DNA of 64,000 bases from positions 186,001 to 250,000 of the forward strand of contig JAQOOI010000076.1 in NCBI GenBank assembly GCA_028554645.1, written 5' to 3'. This document shows positions 22,825 through 35,509 of the stretch, one piece after another (position 1 is the stretch's first letter; every line of letters starts with the position of its first letter). The stretch comes from Omphalotus guepiniiformis. Taxonomy: Eukaryota > Basidiomycota > Agaricomycetes > Agaricales > Omphalotaceae. Position numbers and translations under genes: made by a program. Below the pieces are notes generated by a model that saw nothing but the letters and a program-made list of their open reading frames with translations, had not been told where the DNA came from and did not search any database.

Positions 22825-24885
22825 ATGGCCAATGGGTTGTATTCTGTGCACCCCACTTCCTCTCTCTCGATAGCTCGTATACATCGCTTGCTTAGGCCTT
22901 TGCGGAATCGGTGCTCAGCTCTCGCCACCTTGGACAAATCTCGTTCTTTTATTTGTATAACGTACTCTAATGCCAAGTCTCTGGTCTTCTCGGAGGCACC
23001 TCCTTTGGATATTATACCGAATCCTGGCAAATGTATATCTCGAGCCCAGATCGAGAAGCTATCTGGTGAAACTTTGGAACTCGCGCGAAGGATTTATGCT
23101 GTCGTGGCCGCATTTAAGGAGGTCTTAGAGAAGGCGGACACTGCTAAAGGGGCATTACATCGTGATGGTAAGACTGGACCAGAAAGTGTGCCCAGCTTGA
23201 GAAGAATGTGCTCTGTCATCATCGGCGAGCACATTGAGCCGGATCTCGAGCCGGATTCAACAAAATTTGAGGAGGAGGAGGCTGTTGGGGTTGTGGAACA
23301 CCTATATGAACAGATTCCGCCAACATATAGAGGGTGAGTTTCTCTCATCTCTCCCATGCAAAGTATTTGACAGAATTTCAGATGGACATTAATATCGCAT
23401 GTGCTACAAATTATCTTGGATACCTGTCCGCACCATCCCACACTTCTGAGAGCATTAATTGACATCACCCTGGAAAACGGCCTGCTCTACCATTCTCGCA
23501 TCCTTGTAAAGGCTCTTCTTGTGGTAGCACTTTCTACATCTATACCTTCCAGCACCCCTCCCATTTGCCATCCCGCCCATTCCAATTTCTTGATAGAGCT
23601 CTTAGTCCTCTGGGAGCGAAAAGGTCTCGCAATACCTGCTTTTCTAGAAATCTTCTGTGAAGCTATGGATTTGATGCCTTCTGTTGATGCATGGTCGTGC
23701 AAAGCTACCACAAAATTGCTCTATTATGACTGTAGACGAAACCCGCTCTTGATTACGCCCGTGGTGTGTGACATGATTAGGTTCATCTCCCTTCATGATA
23801 CTTCCAAGCAATGTTCAAGATCCAACGTTTCATCTCAAGGAACGCGTGCTGCTACTTTGCAACGGACACTCAGGGTGTGGTTGGAGTGTGTGCTGAACAG
23901 CCTGATCTCATCTCCTCCTTCGGCGGTTCCTAACTTTGACTCTGTCTGGACACTCCTAGAGATCTGTAAGGACAATAACATTCATCTTTGTCCCTCATCA
24001 AAGTACCCTGACGGTCTTGACCAAAACGCGAGCTCTGTGGTCGTTTGCATAACGACCCTTCTCCTCTCCAAGAGCTTATCGCACTCTAGCGCAGTTTTCT
24101 TATTTGACCTGCTACATGAGGTGGAACCGTTGCCGTCTATCTATGAGCCTCTGATATCCCAAACAATTGCTATCACAGCAGGTGTCACGATTGCGGCCTG
24201 CAAGGAATACATCCAGTGTTACGGAAGCACCTTGCGTTCGCGCGGCCTTTTTCACCTTGAAGCTGCACTGTGGGGTTCCAGTCTTCGGGAGATAGAGAAA
24301 TCTGACTGCTTGTTTGGTGGATGCGACAGAGATGCCTTGAGGGCATATAGGACTACCCTGATTGAATGTGTGGAGAACGCTGAACAGCGATGTTTTGGCT
24401 CATATAGTGACTGCAAGACCGGGATATCTAGCTCGCCCACCAAGCGAAGTCGTGACTGGGAATGGGAACCGATCGTAGGTTGTTGGATCCGGAAAAAATT
24501 GGATACTGCTTCTACCTGTGCTTCATTCGCCATGCCGGTGAGCAGTAGCACATCTTCTGCTTCTGTTAGTGTCGGTGGCACAGGTGGTCCTCCACAAAAA
24601 AAGCCTCGGCTAAGTCGACGTCCTTCTTCCTTTGCATCCCTACTATCAGACGCGCTGTCCAATCGGTCAATTCTCCATGAGGGAGCAGATTCTTCGAGCT
24701 CGTTTGAAGAATACGAACATGAAGAAGGGACATTAAGAGAATGGAAGGAGCCACAGGCAAGTCGCCGTTTTGGCACTACTGACGGTGCGGAAGGAGACGA
24801 CCTTCGGACTTATGATGTGTGTCATCCTTCCTCAGAGGATGGACTGGATCTTTTTGCGTATAATACTTCTCCTTGGCGGCCATAG
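22825..24885 (+). CDS. Unrecognised fungal protein, probably nuclear
   Basis: Two exons join in frame at 23334-23381 (TYRG then WTLISHV), giving about 670 residues. I do not recognise the family. The first two thirds is hydrophobic-periodic and probably all-helical (IILDTCPHHPTLLRALIDIT, FLIELLVLWERKGLAIPAFL), as in ARM/HEAT-like scaffolds. Near residue 530 there is a conserved-looking WEWEPIVGCWI. A Ser-rich stretch with KKPRLSRRPSSF, a plausible nuclear localisation signal, follows. The acidic, disordered C-terminus ends LFAYNTSPWRP. An overlapping ATG at 22800 opens a short frame that stops and was not used. Codon use and intron style match the neighbours. A role cannot be assigned. Confidence 0.8.
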
Positions 24886-25144
24886 GCTAGACTTTACATG
24901 AACATTGCATGTACATCACACGCTGTATTGTATACTAAGCACAAACATTGTATTTGAAGAACAGGTGGACCTTTATTAGTTCTATAGCATCAACGACTCT
25001 ATTTGCCGTACAACTCCTCAACTCCTCCAATGTTGTTCCTACATCTCGCGTCCTGGCTGTCTAGTAATCAGAATTATATACATATTGTATAAATACTCTG
25101 CATGAAACGGATGTCCAGGACTATCGAGTGCATTGCACAAGACA

Positions 25145-25964
25145 CTATAATTCATGCAGAAATCCGTTGTTCACGAGGTATTGCGTTATTGTTTTAACGC
25201 TCTCGGCCACATCCATTTCTGCTGTATTGATATGTATTTCTGGCTTTTCGGGTACCTCGTATGGAGCAGAAATCCCAGTGAAATCTGGGAAGAAGTTTGA
25301 AGAGTCAGAGGTCTGCGAGCTTATTCGAGGAGAACCTGAAATCTTTGATCTCTCCTGCGCGTGCCTTTCTGTAAAGACCTTTTGGATCGCGCTGTTCCAC
25401 AACACTTAGAGGTGCATCGACAAAAACTTCGACGAAAGGTAACGAGGCTTGTTCGTGAATCTGACGGGCAAAGTCACGATCGACGCGATACGGAGAAATG
25501 AAGGCTGTGATTGCTATGCAAGATGAATCGGCGAAAAGCTTAGAGACCTGCTGCCTATGAAGATCTATAACATTCAGCAGCACTTGTCGAGACCCACCTC
25601 GCCAATACGACGTATATTCTCGTTACGGGACTTTTCGTCAAAACCAAGATCTTTGTTCAAACCAAATCGAACGTTGTCACCATCAAGGCGGTAAGTGTAC
25701 TTGTGGAGGTGAAGAAGATGCTGTTCCAGCGCGCAAGCGATCGTCGACTTACAGCATGGGTCAGCCGAACTTCAGACTCATCCGTAGAAGGTACGTACCT
25801 TGCCACTTGCACTTAGACCTGTGAGCCAGACAGTAGCACCTTTCTGCTTTAGAAGATCAACGCGTTCGGCAGGAGATACGGAGCCTGAAATGCAAAAAAA
25901 TCAGAGAAACACACGAAATGCAGGGATAGTACTTACCGGGATGAAAAGTTATGTTAGATGCCAT
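25145..25964 (-). CDS. MET14: Adenylylsulfate (APS) kinase
   Basis: Phosphorylates adenosine 5'-phosphosulfate to PAPS with ATP, the second step of sulfate assimilation, in the cytosol. It starts [10 protein letters not shown] followed by the fungal hallmark [19 protein letters not shown]. The P-loop LSASGKST is completed across an intron. [17 protein letters not shown] binds [20 protein letters not shown] and [17 protein letters not shown] follow. FTGISAPYE is the conserved lid region, and the end is [12 protein letters not shown]. About five introns. All motifs are present and the length fits the family at about 205 residues. It is divergent from a LETM1-domain gene with only 52 bp between starts. 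Confidence 0.96.
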
Positions 25965-25980
25965 ATCATAAAGAGCGCTC

Positions 25981-25995
25981 GTCACAGCTTGTGAC
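25981..25995. promoter_or_regulatory. Inverted repeat GTCACA-N3-TGTGAC in a 52-bp divergent promoter
   Basis: Two perfect six-base arms separated by GCT lie between the start codons at 25964 and 26017. A third GTCAC follows at about 26001. It looks like a dimeric factor site. Sulfur-pathway genes in fungi are controlled by bZIP and bHLH factors, but this exact motif is not one I can name. Confidence 0.4.
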
Positions 25996-26016
25996 TGCAT
26001 GTCACATTCAAAAATA

Positions 26017-27237
26017 ATGCTCTCTCTGTACAACACTCGTCCTCGAATCTGCGCAAGGTTATTATCTCTCTCAATCTCACTTCTTTCTCTTCTGAACGCG
26101 TATTAGATCCATAAAATGCTTCACCGCCTTCTCTTACACACGCTTTGCTTCATCTAAAGCTAAGGCCGTAACTTCATTACCCCCACCAGCGCAGCTTGGC
26201 GTGAAAGAACTCATAAAACGCGACATACAACATGCAGAGCAGCTTGGTGTTCTCGTCCCACCTGACCCTAATGCAAACACGTTCAGGAAGATTATTCATT
26301 CCACGTTGGAGTTAACGGTACGCTTCAACATTGCAATTCTGTGCCACACTCCTCTGAACACTCCGCGTCAGAAATTCTACTTCCGGGGCGCTAAACTCAT
26401 ATATACTCGAAGGAAAGATATTTCCGAGATCAGGGCACGGACAAAATCAGGCAGTTCGCCAATAACAAGAGTGGAAGCAAGGCTTATTGAACAACAGCGG
26501 AAGGATGTGAACAAGTAGGTCGCTGAATCTAAATCGTAAACGTTTTTTTCATACCAGCCTCAGGGTTATTCCTTTCCTTGTACTCGCTGTCTTCCTTGAG
26601 GAAGTCATACCAATCATTGCCATATATGCTCCTTTCATGCTTCCCTCCACTTGCATTCTACCCGCACAACGCGATCGCATTGAAGAGAAAAAGACGGCCA
26701 AAGCCATTACCTCTGCCACTGAATCTATCAACATACTCAAAGATTTGACAAGAAAGGCGATAGACGAAAAGCTTTCTGTTAGCACTTTGAGAGGAAATGG
26801 CGGTGCTACCGTTCTCTGCAGGTGCGTGTGTTGGACTACTTCCTTCTGGGACTTGCCTGGACCGAGCTGTTCTCAAGCTAGTCTCTTACAGTCTCCTTCG
26901 CCTACCTACATTCGGGAATGATTTTCTCCGTATATGGCGTATCAAGCGACATCTTAACTTCATAGGGAGTGATGATTCACTTCTACTCCGGGATAACTTG
27001 CTACACGCTTTGAATGATCACGATCTGGAGCAAGCACTAGAAGAACGAGGCTTGTATGTCCCAGCTTGTCTCGCTTTCAGTACTACCTTGACGCTTACCA
27101 TCTTGTTCAGCATCCTGCAAGGTCTGAACAAGAAGGAACAGAAAGCCCGACTAGAGTGGTGGTTATCCTCAATAAAGGACCACCCATTAGATGATGTAGT
27201 CGCGCGCCGACTCTTCCTACTCGTACAACGCAAATGA
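26017..27237 (+). CDS. LETM1-domain mitochondrial protein, short form
   Basis: Predicted inner-mitochondrial-membrane protein with a LETM1 ribosome-binding domain. A 41-nt first exon (MLSLYNTRPRICAR) splices at 26057/26107 to SIKCFTAFSYTRFASS. This gives an Arg/Ser-rich leader typical of mitochondrial import. The LETM1 core follows: KFYFRGAKLIYTRRKD, then TRVEARLIEQQRKDVNKLIPF. One membrane helix ends in YAPFMLPSTCILP, which is the family signature. The C-terminal LLLRDNLLHALNDHDLEQALEERG block matches the family. At roughly 330 residues it lacks the coiled-coil and EF-hand tail of LETM1/Mdm38, so it resembles the shorter LETMD1-like branch. Ion exchange or ribosome tethering is known for relatives only. 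Confidence 0.85.
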
Positions 27238-27333
27238 TACGGTCGCGGACATTTCTCTTCAAAAGTTGGGCTTACACGTAAACCTAATAATAGACAATCG
27301 ACATACAATTTAATAATCCTAGCTCACCTCACC

Positions 27334-30300
27334 TCACTTCGACACCATAGCTGATGAACTTGCGAATGCCAATGTCCGCCAGCCTTCCATGTCAGACGGC
27401 CTTATCATAACAGCCCTCTGAGCAAGACGTAACGCGATCGACGAGTCTCCTCTGTCTTTTGAAGCTACCGTTTCAGCTAGCGCACGAAGCTTCAGAGATG
27501 ACGACCAAGCTTTATCCAGAGTAGGAGGCGCAGGTCCAGAGAGGATAGGCAGAACAGATCCATGCTGTTGCACTTGAAATAGCAATGTGGCCAATTGCTT
27601 CCGAGCATCAGGTCGTGTTGGATCGGCGAGAACAGCACTTTGAGCGACAGCAAGAGCTTTCGGTGTATCATCCTAGGATCATGGTCAACACCATACTGAA
27701 TGGAATATACCTGCCAATAGGTACATACCTGATCTAAATAATGCAGAATTAGCAGACGGTCGACATTCTGTTGAGGATCTAGCTCCAGTCTCCGCTCCGC
27801 AGGCAAATTGAGGATCTCCGATAAAGCAGCGTCTATGAGGTTATCATCCTCTGTTAGAATGCCCAGTGCTGCCAATGTGTTGATAGCTATGAGGTTTTCA
27901 GGGTCCGTAGACACACTGTCAATTCGGTTGTAAACGCTCAGAACAAGCATGCATTATATTTGACGTACCACTCTAAAAGAAGTGATTTGGCATGTTCTCT
28001 AGAACCATCCGACCCCAGTGCCCATAGCGTCTGCGCGAGCAGGACTGTCACCTCGCCCTTGACACTGACGTTGTCACCTGCGGTCTCGAGCGCTGTTTCG
28101 AACAGTTCTACAGCAGTGTCTAGCTGACCAAGCCTGAAATGCGCGATGCCGGACATAAATTGTCCCTGAGCTCGCAGTATTGTTGTCGCTCCATCGTTGA
28201 CCTCCGGCAGTAGACCCAGAGCGCTCTCAAACGATGCCAACGCACCGTCATAATCATGAAGAGAAAGCTTAAGCCGGCCGACATTAGAATGGGCAATAGT
28301 GAATTGCCTTTCAATCTCTACATCTTCTGTCTCCTCGTATGAAGCTTCTAAGATTGATATCGCTCGGTTGATCAAGTCCACACCCAGTTCATGTTGATTG
28401 ACGATTTCGCATACTAGTCCAAAGAGGTGTAACGCTGATGCATCATTCGGGCGAGATTTGACGTATCTGTCCAAGACAAAAAAGGAGGGAATTAGTTTGT
28501 CGTATGAAGGGGTTGTATATGCTTTTGGCAGGTTTTTCTGTCTTGAGAAGGTCCAGGAGGCATACTGATAGTCTGCCTCGCACTTCCGGGAACATTAGCT
28601 TCACCGTCTTCGCAAGCACCTTAGGTTATAAAGATAATCACCATTACGTTCGCTAAACCAACGGCATGTTCCAATATTCCTGTTGCTCCAGATACATGAC
28701 CACTAGAAATCGCGACCAACGCTTGACCAAGCCAGGCCAAGGTATAGTCGGGATCAGCGCTTTGAGCCCGATAGAAAGCCTCGTTTGCTAACTCGAGATC
28801 CGTGTGATGGAAAGACAGCAGCCCGAGATTAGTCCATGTGACCGGATTCTGAAAAGAGATCTGAATTGCTGACACTCTGCAAGAAGGCTATACACACTTT
28901 CGAGTCAATTTCCAAAGAGCGAATATAAGCATGCTGTGCCATTGTAGGCTGAGTAGTGAAGTATGCGTCGCCCAGCGCTCTCCAATACGCGTCATTGTTA
29001 GGAACAATACGTATCGCCTCAACGAATGACTTGGTCACTAGCGCTGCCACTGTGTCATGCCTATCGCCCGGAGGTAGTATATTGAATAAAGATTGTAGAG
29101 AAACAGCAAAGTCAAACCAAGCGCTTCCCACAGCAACGTCTTCTGAAGATCCTAGCGTTATTCGGTGATCTTGGACAGCGATCACAACCTCAATGGTGTG
29201 CATACAGTTCAATGGTGATTTGTTCTCCAACGAAATCGACGGTAAAAGGCCAGATATGCGATTGCTAGGTGTGGGCAATAGGTGTATGACTTCACCAAGG
29301 GCGTCACAGATGGCTTCCTCATCGCAGAAACTGGACGGCGTGGATAGATGAAAGATGGCATCTGCCGCTATCTTCCATATGGCGGCTCGAAAACCGGTGC
29401 AGCTCTTCACCGCAGAGACGGCAAAACGAACAGAGTGTATAAGAGACGCTTCAGCTCGGGCCACAAAACTACTTGCAAGCTCTGAGCGACCAAGCTCCAA
29501 ATATGCCTGGGCAAGCGCTATAAGCACACAAACTTCCGAAGCTCTGTCGAGTACTTCTCTGAGTTGATGTATCGCCTCCTGATATTGCCCTGTTTGGCGA
29601 AGAACTTCTGCGATAAAGTAGCAGCAGAGCCAATCTTCATCCTTCAATTCCCGCGCTCGCCCAAGGGCTTTGAGAGCAGCGCTGTGCCTACCAGACCTGT
29701 AATAAGCCTCACCAAGTCGAAGCCAGGTGAGATGATCATTTGGTTCAGCTCTGAGAGCTATCTGAAGGGCGCTAATGGCGGGTATATAGTTCCGATGAAT
29801 CTATGAAATCAAGTTTAGCACAAGGTCATAGATATCCAGATCGACTTGCCAGATTGACTGCTCCGAGTGCCTTCCATGCCCATGTATTAGTAGGTAGATA
29901 TCTTCCAGTTGCATTCTCCTCGGCTACTGTGATACCTCCCTCTAAACCACCCTCCCCTTCAATAGTCCTCCGTGCTACAACTTCTACGAGATCCCATTCT
30001 TGCTCTTCGGCAAAGCCTTTTGCGAGTCGGTATGCTGCATCCGCCTCCCGAGAGTCCAGTTCGAATGCCTTTTGAAAGCACTTCGATGCCCGCGTTGGGT
30101 CTGGCGGAGCAGTAAACTCCGAGTAGAAAATACCCAATGAGGTGAAAGCGGGAGCATAGGTTGAGTCACACTTGAGAGATGTAATGAAATTTTGGTATGC
30201 TTCATTGTGCTTGCTTCCTGCAGAATGAGTGAGAATCGCGAGATCAAGCAATCAAAATGAAAGGCTTCCCAAGTCCCATAAGCATTTTCCAAGCCTCCAG

Positions 30301-32410
30301 TGAGCGCGCGCACGGTCATGCCCTCGGCCTTCCAAGCCACTTAAGGTCTGTATGACTTCGCGAAACACAATAATTCCCCCATCGACATTTCCTCGTCTAC
30401 TGATGCACCATGCATACTCTTCTCTGGCTTTCAAACCATTATTCTGATCCTCTGGCAGAAGCTCATGCACTCTCGCAAACAAATCACCGGCTTCAGTCCA
30501 TTTTTGAACAGCCTGAAGAACATAAGCTTTTCCCATGAGCCCAGCAATGTTCTCCGGCGATATCTCGAGTATCTCGTCAATTATGCCCATCGCCCGGCGA
30601 TGGTGTTTCGGTGGGAAAAGATGCACAAGGGAAGTCGCGAGGATTACTTTGAATGCCAGGTGTGCTCTACGACAGAGACATTAAGTTAAGCGGACAATAT
30701 AACATCAATCGACGTACTTCGACAATGATTTACCGTTTTCCATCTCAAAGGTAGTAGCGAGTTGTACTCCATTATCGGCAATTTGGATAGCGTTGGGGTA
30801 ATCCACCTCATGTAGATAAACCTCTGCTAGAATGCGAGCAGCTAGTAGCGAGTTCAACAGAGCCGGATAGGCTTCCTTTTCGAAATCCGTAAATTTACCA
30901 CTGAACTCATCAAAATAAACAAATTTACCAGAATCATGTCATATCCTACATCTGGCTCTTCAGGCAACATATCACCATCGTCCTCGTCTTCAGCGAGTGG
31001 TATGCGCATATAGATGAAGTACCCTCTCAACACTGAGGTCAAGGGATGGGAAGGAAATAATTCAATGTATCGTCGAAGAAGAGAGAAGCCATATTCCTCT
31101 GTGACATGAAGTTAACTCTTTGAGGGTCAACAGACATCAGATCAACTCACCAATGGTCTCCACATCTTTTGCGTCTAAAAACAATGACCATGCCAGCTCG
31201 TCGGGTATTTGTAGTATCACGGCACCATCGATCAGGTCGTTGAGTTCTTGTGCCACCTTAGCCTTCACCTGCGCATATTCAGCTGTGACCGGAAGCGAGC
31301 GCATGTACTTCTGTTTATATCGCAATAACTTCGAGTCTGTCTCCCGGCGCAGGATATCGGAGGTTTTTGGGTGGTTGAGAATTTCGTTATACAGTGATGG
31401 CAGCCTTGAGTAGTTGTGTGTTCGTAAGAATTATACACAGAAAATCTGCAGAAAAAGCAAACATACCCTTGATGTGCCCCAAATTTCCCTGCCTATGTCC
31501 ATCTTAATCTGATCTGGAGTTCCAGCATTTAGACGCGTTCTTCGTTTTTCAAACTCTGCTTTCGCGAATGCTTCTTCATCGCGCTCGAGCAGAGCGATCA
31601 TCTCTCCCATGACCGTCAAGGAATCATAAATATGTTCCTGCACTTGATAGGTGGTAGTTGACGCTGGACTTGTCGGATCGGGAGGGGGTAAAGTTGACAG
31701 AACATCATACAATGGGGAGTCAGGGAGCAGGAGAGACAGAGAAGCTATGATCTATGACATAGGAAAAAGATTAGAGCGTCTAGAAGAAGATTGCTCGTCG
31801 CACCTGAGTGGAAGTGCCATGCTCCCGTCGGGAGTCGATATATTTTTGTAGAGTTTCCGCGCATTTCACTGCATCATTTCTGGAATTAAGAAACATCAGC
31901 TTCCAGTTATGCAAGGATGCATGTACTTACGAAAGTGCATACAAATCTATCATCCGTCGTAGCACATCCGCATATTTACCCCAATCCTTGCTCCTATCAT
32001 AAAATTGCGAAAGACCCTGGCACAGAGATAAGTGACCGATCTCAAGGACCATGGAATCTCTATACAAACCTGCCAAGCAAGTGGTTGGTCTGGATTGATT
32101 TCAATGGCTTTCTTATAAGCCTGTGTGTCCAGAGCGTCAGCACTCAAACGCAATGTGTGAGGGCAGGAAATTAAATCACTTGCTCGCTTTCAGTTAACTC
32201 TCTTAACTCCAGCGATGCCAGACCCAGAAAAACCGTCCTGACAGCTTATTGCAGGTACGGACCGATTTGAGAGATTAAAATTGCTTACGCGTTATAATTA
32301 TTCGAGTCGTATTGCAAAACATCCAGAGCGGCTTTCTTTGCACCTTCATAGTTCTTTTGGCTCAGAAACTCGCGCGCGTTCTTCAGTTTAGTCTTGACGA
32401 TTGCAGACAT
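27334..32410 (-). CDS. SKI3: Ski3 (TTC37), TPR subunit of the Ski complex
   Basis: Scaffold subunit of the cytoplasmic Ski2-Ski3-Ski8 complex that feeds mRNA into the exosome for 3'-5' decay. It begins MSAIVKTKLKNAREFLSQKN and proceeds through many tetratricopeptide repeats, for example AVRTVFLGLASLELRELTE, AYKKAIEINPDQPLAWQ and TSLGIFYSEFTAPPDPTRA. Other repeats are RLGEAYYRSGRHSAALKAL and NPVTWTNLGLLSFHHTDLE. The acidic EDEDDGDMLPEEPDVGYDM segment in the first third is a normal Ski3 feature. About 15 short introns interrupt the gene. The C-terminus ends LAFASSSAMVSK. Length, over 1400 residues, agrees with the family. It is convergent with the LETM1-domain gene, 96 bp away. Confidence 0.94.
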
Positions 32411-32684
32411 TCTTCAGTCTAGACTAGCCTCGGATTCTCTTGTGTTTTCTCTGCAGTATGTTACCAACTTGGCGATGGCATATGGTGGTCACGGGTCAAA
32501 GCAAGAAGTTTGTGGAATCTTGAAAGAGCCTGTATATGGTATACTGGATAACTTATCTAATGCTACAATATGTACAATGCTTCTGGATAGGAGAAAAAGT
32601 ACTCCAAGTAGAAAAGAATCGTCGAAATGTACTGTCAACCCTCATAAGTGATTGTGAAATAAATAGGAATATAGTTAGTCAGAT

Positions 32685-34800
32685 TTAGGTTGCTCCGGCC
32701 GAGCGATTTCTCAGATACTCGACAAAGTCGATGAGAAATTTGACTTGTTCGTAAGTTTCCACAGCTTTTATGCTGCGTCTACGACGAACAACAGCAATAA
32801 CTTTTTCGACTAGCCGAAATGTGTCAAATCTCGTCCCGGCTGGAGTAGTGGGTGTTAGTGAGGATTCGGGAGAAGAATCCGTACATGACAAAGTCGAACT
32901 TGACAACGACGTAGAGGTGGAGGTTACTGAGGCAGACGGCGCATCCTCAAACCACCCGCAGAGTCCTAGTTTGAGAATCCAGCAGCACGCTATTACTCCA
33001 GCTCGCCCAACCCCACCTCGACAGTGGACGAGGATAGGAATAGCTTTGAGAGTATAATTTTGAATAAGTGATGTGAGTTGTTTGTCAAGAGCAGCCGGGG
33101 ACGACGAAGGAGGAAGACCCTCTGGAGTTGGAAGACTGCACGATCGGTTATGGATACAAACTTGACGCACATGTTGAGAAATGAGACTTACCGCAAAACG
33201 TCGATTCCGATTCTGTGAACAACGTCTTGGTACTCTGACCAAGGTGCCCCCAGGAATTCTAACTCTGTGTCGTCGAGACAGCTGAATGAAGCATTGGTAT
33301 GAGCTACGGCATCAAACTGCACGAAGGAACTTACCAGACTACGCAGCCTACCCCCAAGTCTTTCATTCGCTGCATATCGGTGAATAAATCGCGACAGACA
33401 CCTGAGCGTCCCTTCACAGGACCTTGCAGGCGGACTGTAGCAGATAGAGTGCGGAAATCAACATAGCAGAATCGATATTATTTCATTGAAGTCGACCCCC
33501 CACCTTTTTTGCCTGGGCATGACGATAAATATAAATTTCCCAACGTGAAAGGCGGTGACAAACGGGGCAGCTCGTTAGAGAATACGAGTCCCGTCTGAAA
33601 CGATGATGGATGCCCTACATTGAGGCCTTCTGCATGTATGGGTCTCCCGGGTTTATTGACACCTTCATCGGAGTAGTTGTCAGGGCGTACTTTGATATGT
33701 GGATACGAGCTGTGCTCCGAAATACTCCTTGATATCATTTCATTAGTAGTGGTTGTGACCTGCACTGACACCGAAAGGGACAAGGACGACGTGTTGGAAT
33801 GAAAGGTAGCCAACGGATCTCGATGGAACGAAGAAGCTGGCTTAATGCCAGAGTTGATGGCTGCATGAAGAGCCTCAGTGACATGAGTCCGAGTCCTGAG
33901 ATGAGCCGATGGCGTAGCGACAGGCAGTGGAGGTACTGCAAGGGGCGATATATTGCGCAACGGGGTAGTTGCCTGCTGATGTCGGGAATGAGAGTATTGC
34001 TTCGGATGGGATAGAATGAAACGATCAAGAGTGAACGGTGAGGGTAACTCAAAAATTGTGGGTGAAGGGGCAACTTCTGACGAATTCTGGAGATCTCGGA
34101 ATAAGACATGCGAAGATATCACCGGGAGAGCGTCCGTTGGAATTATTGAAGAGATACTGCAAGAGGTGAATCAACGCTGAAGCCAAAGTCACACAGTATA
34201 TCAATCATACTTTATAGGATGAGATGAAGAGGTCTTGATCGGGTGACTCTGTGGAGGGTAAATTGGGGATGGAGACTGAAGAATGCGATCAGAATCAGAG
34301 TTACTGGGCATTTGCTCGGCCATGGCCGCAGAGAGCTCTTGTACAAGCCCATTCGACAGCATCTCTGGTGCTGCTCTGGAGACACCAGAAGGACCAAGTA
34401 TGACCGGAATCCCAGGCGAAGCTTTACTTGCTAGAGTGTCACTAAGCCACCAACTTTTTGTGTGTGAACTTTGCATTTGCCTGTTCTGAAGCTCCTGGAA
34501 TATTTCCGGGGCTTGAGCAGACAGCGGGACATATGGCACAGGACAACCGTTTGGGCCGAATTTGGTGCAACTGTATTCGCTGGTATGGTGTTGCGACGCC
34601 AGACGAGCAATCTATACAGAAAAGATATCAAGTCAATTGCAAACTTGCATGGTACGCAGATTCACAGCGATTGTCATACAAACCGTGTTAGTTTCTTGCT
34701 CCTCCGAAGACAGAGGGGTTGCATCGCTCTCTCCAGAAATCCCGTTGTGACTAACGAGTTGTTGAGTCTGAGAAAAAGATAAGTCTTGATGAACCAGCAT
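32685..34800 (-). CDS. CDKN3-like dual-specificity phosphatase with long disordered N-terminus
   Basis: The C-terminal half is a cysteine phosphatase. LYLSSCPGKK joins across an intron to VRLQGPVKGRSGVCRDL. GVGCVVCCLDDTELEFLGAPW follows, and then the active site HCRGGVGRAG (HCx5R) at about 33000. The pocket after it reads CCWILKLGLCGWF. A Ser/Thr-rich insert precedes the last helix VKFLIDFVEYLRNR. The N-terminal half (from MLVHQDLSFSQTQQ) is low-complexity, rich in Ser, Pro and Gln, and carries no domain I can name. The CDKN3 resemblance rests on the DLxRMKxLGV and HCx5R blocks. Substrates are unknown. The start is the first ATG that opens the spliced frame. Confidence 0.85.
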
Positions 34801-35509
34801 GATTTTCGGGGTATGTAGAAGGAAGGAGACCCAAGTACTAGTAAGAACCGACTAAGAAACTTTGAAGACCAAGTTGAGTACTTGGAGTCGTTGTTGTCCT
34901 TTGATTGTTGCATAATATGTATGTAAGCGACTACCTCTACTTATGTTAAGTATGAATAAATTTGTTCAACTACAATTACTACGAGAGTAACTTGTTGGTA
35001 CTACACGTAGTCATCCAAACGGAAAAGGTTGAAAGGGCACTAGCACCGGCGAGACAAGAAAGACACAAGGAAGTTACAAAGGTGAGGCTATTGCACTGGC
35101 ACGGGAATATAATCGCGAGCGTAGTGATTGTACATATCAGCGAGATAGGTCATCACAATGTTTGGACTTCAAGTTTCAGCGTATACAAGTTGCAAGGTTG
35201 CGAACTACTGAGTAAATGACATGATAAGACAATATCAATAGTGCAAGCCAATATAGACTAAAGATGCAGTGACATGGTTGGGTAAGAAGAAACAATTGAT
35301 GTCAGTTATGCAGTAGGAATATTAAACCGAGCTCTAAGGGTTGCGGCAAGAAGACAAAATGCGGAGGTGAAGGGTGGCAGAAGATACGAGGACGTAACAA
35401 GAGACATAGTATGCGGATAGTAGGGCGGGGGGAGGGTATAACAAACAAAGCGATATGCGATGGCAACTAAGTAAAATGAAAGTGAAATTGTCCGTCTATT
35501 GAACTTCCC
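34801..35509. promoter_or_regulatory. Phosphatase promoter and chitin-synthase 3' region
   Basis: 709 bp of AT-rich intergenic DNA with no supportable gene. Small ORFs of 60-85 codons on either strand look random. Confidence 0.5.

Noticed and set aside
22800..22893. Upstream ATG starting MTIPAPFSYG
   Set aside because: The frame closes after 31 codons with no usable donor into the main frame, so the ATG at 22825 was used.
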